Shown piece after piece: positions 63,006 to 64,000 of a DNA stretch of 64,000 nt. The stretch covers positions 155,207 through 219,206 of the forward strand of contig QANU01013470.1 in NCBI GenBank assembly GCA_003254905.1, in the 5' to 3' direction. The translations under genes and the position numbers were made by a program. This stretch comes from Nissolia schottii. Its lineage: Eukaryota; Streptophyta; Magnoliopsida; Fabales; Fabaceae. The notes under the pieces are model-generated. The model was not told the DNA's origin. It did not search any database and saw only the letters and a program-made list of their open reading frames with translations. Positions within the stretch are counted from its first letter, which is position 1. Each line of letters opens with the position of its first letter.

Positions 63006-63375
63006 CCGGAAAGAACGCGAGGTTCTGATGGAGCACACAAGCAACCTCCCTTGCCATCTCCCTTGCGTTTCTACAACTTCTTCCAGGTGATTTTGTAGCC
63101 CTTTTTTGTTTTTTTATTACCAGTTTTTTCTTGCTATCCCTATTTCTCGCAAGATTGGGTCTCCGTCCGTACAAGACGCAAGATCTGACGACAACGCCAT
63201 CAAGGGAGACGACGCCGCCTCGGCGACGGTGACCGGCAAGAACGCGAGGTTCTGATGGAGCACACCAGCAACCTCCCTTGCCATCTCCCTTGCGTTTCTC
63301 CAAGTTCTTCCAGGTGATTTTGTAGCCCCTTTTTGTTTTTTTATTACCAGTTTTTTCTTGCTATCCCTATTTCTC
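62935..63375. repeat. Tandem duplication of about 217 bp
   Basis: Unit 1 (62935-63148) and unit 2 (63152-63375) share AGATTGGGTCTCC, GCCATCAAGGGAGACGACG and the T-rich end TTACCAGTTTTTTCTTGC. Confidence 0.9.
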
Positions 63376-63397
63376 TCACACACACTTCTTTCTTTGA

Positions 63398-63662
63398 AGC
63401 CAAAACAAAGAAACGAGAGCCAGAGAAAGAAAAAGCAAGATTGGTCATAAGCTGTGTATTTTTGTTTCAAGATTTAGACTTTTGGTATGTTTTCTCCATT
63501 TTTGTTTATGGTCATAATAAATATAATAANAGCCAAAACAAAGAAACGATAGACAGAGAAAGAAAAAGCAAGATTGGTCATAAGCTGTGTATTTTTGTTT
63601 CAAGATTTAGACTTTTGGTATGTTTTCTCCATTTTTGTTTATGGTCATAATAAATATAATAA
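63398..63662. repeat. 132-bp tandem duplication around an N
   Basis: 63398-63529 and 63531-63662 differ at only about two positions and are separated by a single N at 63530. Could be real or an assembly join. Confidence 0.85.
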
Positions 63663-63906
63663 TGAATAATTTTTCATTGTAAGAACAAGAAAAAATGGAA
63701 AATCAATTTGGGAAGGAAAAATCGAGTGAGTTATGAGCACAAGGTGTTTGATAAAAAATCCCAAAAGAACTAAAAAATCACCTCATTTAGTTCATTTGAT
63801 TTTCTGTTCTAACTTTTTTGTTTTAAATCCTTTTCTGTTCACTTTATTAACTGCAATTTTTCTTTCTATATATATTTTCCCCATTAACTTTTTAACATCT
63901 CGACAG

Positions 63907-63978
63907 GATGTCACCAAGTATGGTTGCTTGCATTGCTGTAGAGGCAATATCAATCCTTGAGAAGCTCCATTTGAAAGG
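63907..63978 (+). CDS. Internal exon of a MUT9-like/casein kinase I-like protein kinase (partial)
   Basis: A 72-base exon between acceptor ATCTCGACAG and donor GTAAAT reads MSPSMVACIAVEAISILEKL followed by HLKG in frame. This is the helix that directly precedes the catalytic loop (FVHGDVKPEN in the family) in plant MUT9-like kinases (MLK/PPK), a casein kinase I branch that phosphorylates histones and photoreceptor complexes in the nucleus. The downstream exons would lie outside the window. The N-lobe exons with the ATP-binding Gly loop should lie upstream but were not found between 62.7 and 63.9 kb. The exon may thus be part of a rearranged gene or a captured fragment. Confidence 0.65.
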
Positions 63979-64000
63979 GTAAATCCTATTGATAGTTCCC

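Overview
This is nuclear DNA of a flowering plant. The coding regions are spread over short exons with GT-AG introns, the spacers are AT-rich, and retrotransposons, MULEs, LINEs and SINE-like sequences are abundant. The CCR-like protein and the plant-specific families (CCT, FLX-like, F-box) point to a dicot. From recall, the CCR-like protein reads closest to papilionoid legumes, so a legume is my best guess; the species is not determined.

Layout. From 0.4 to 2.0 kb (minus) lies a three-exon CCT-motif gene. From 2.7 to 5.9 kb the DNA is repeat-derived and includes a (GT)148 tract ending in an N. From 6.4 to 9.0 kb (minus) lies a four-exon FLX-like coiled-coil gene. A LINE remnant with a gap follows near 10 kb. 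From 13.0 to 16.1 kb (minus) lies a six-exon TAF15/FUS-type RNA-binding protein gene. A hAT-like non-autonomous element sits at 16.4-17.1 kb, and a 5'-truncated dead LINE at 17.4-20.6 kb.

The region 20.8-35.2 kb is a large tandem duplication. Each unit carries a decayed MULE transposase (minus), an intact six-exon CCR-like reductase gene of 320 codons (plus), and a copia-type LTR fragment. The two genes are almost identical over about 650 bp covering the promoter, exon 1, intron 1 and exon 2, but differ at ten residues in exons 3-5, which suggests a gene-conversion tract. From 36 to 39 kb there is a long perfect-loop hairpin, a TIR element with a nested TRIM, and a repeat (R) shared with the end of the first unit.

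An intronless F-box gene lies at 43.2-44.4 kb (plus). A small LTR element at 45.0-46.3 kb carries a SKP1-like gene fragment. A young Ty3/gypsy chromovirus (47.5-53.1 kb, minus, GTATA target duplication) is itself invaded by another element and contains a 340-base gap. From 54.4 to 55.3 kb lies an RFC3 pseudogene fragment with a solo copia LTR in its intron. From 57.7 to 61.0 kb (plus) lies a complete but divergent cytosolic ribosomal protein eS4 gene. The last 3 kb holds a minisatellite, a G-box-rich promoter, two consecutive tandem duplications and one isolated exon of a MUT9-like/casein kinase I-like kinase.

The genes do not form a pathway. The clearest biology is the recent CCR-like tandem pair and the layered history of element insertion. 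All exon joins were read by eye from splice signals, reading phase and family resemblance; no alignment or database search was run.
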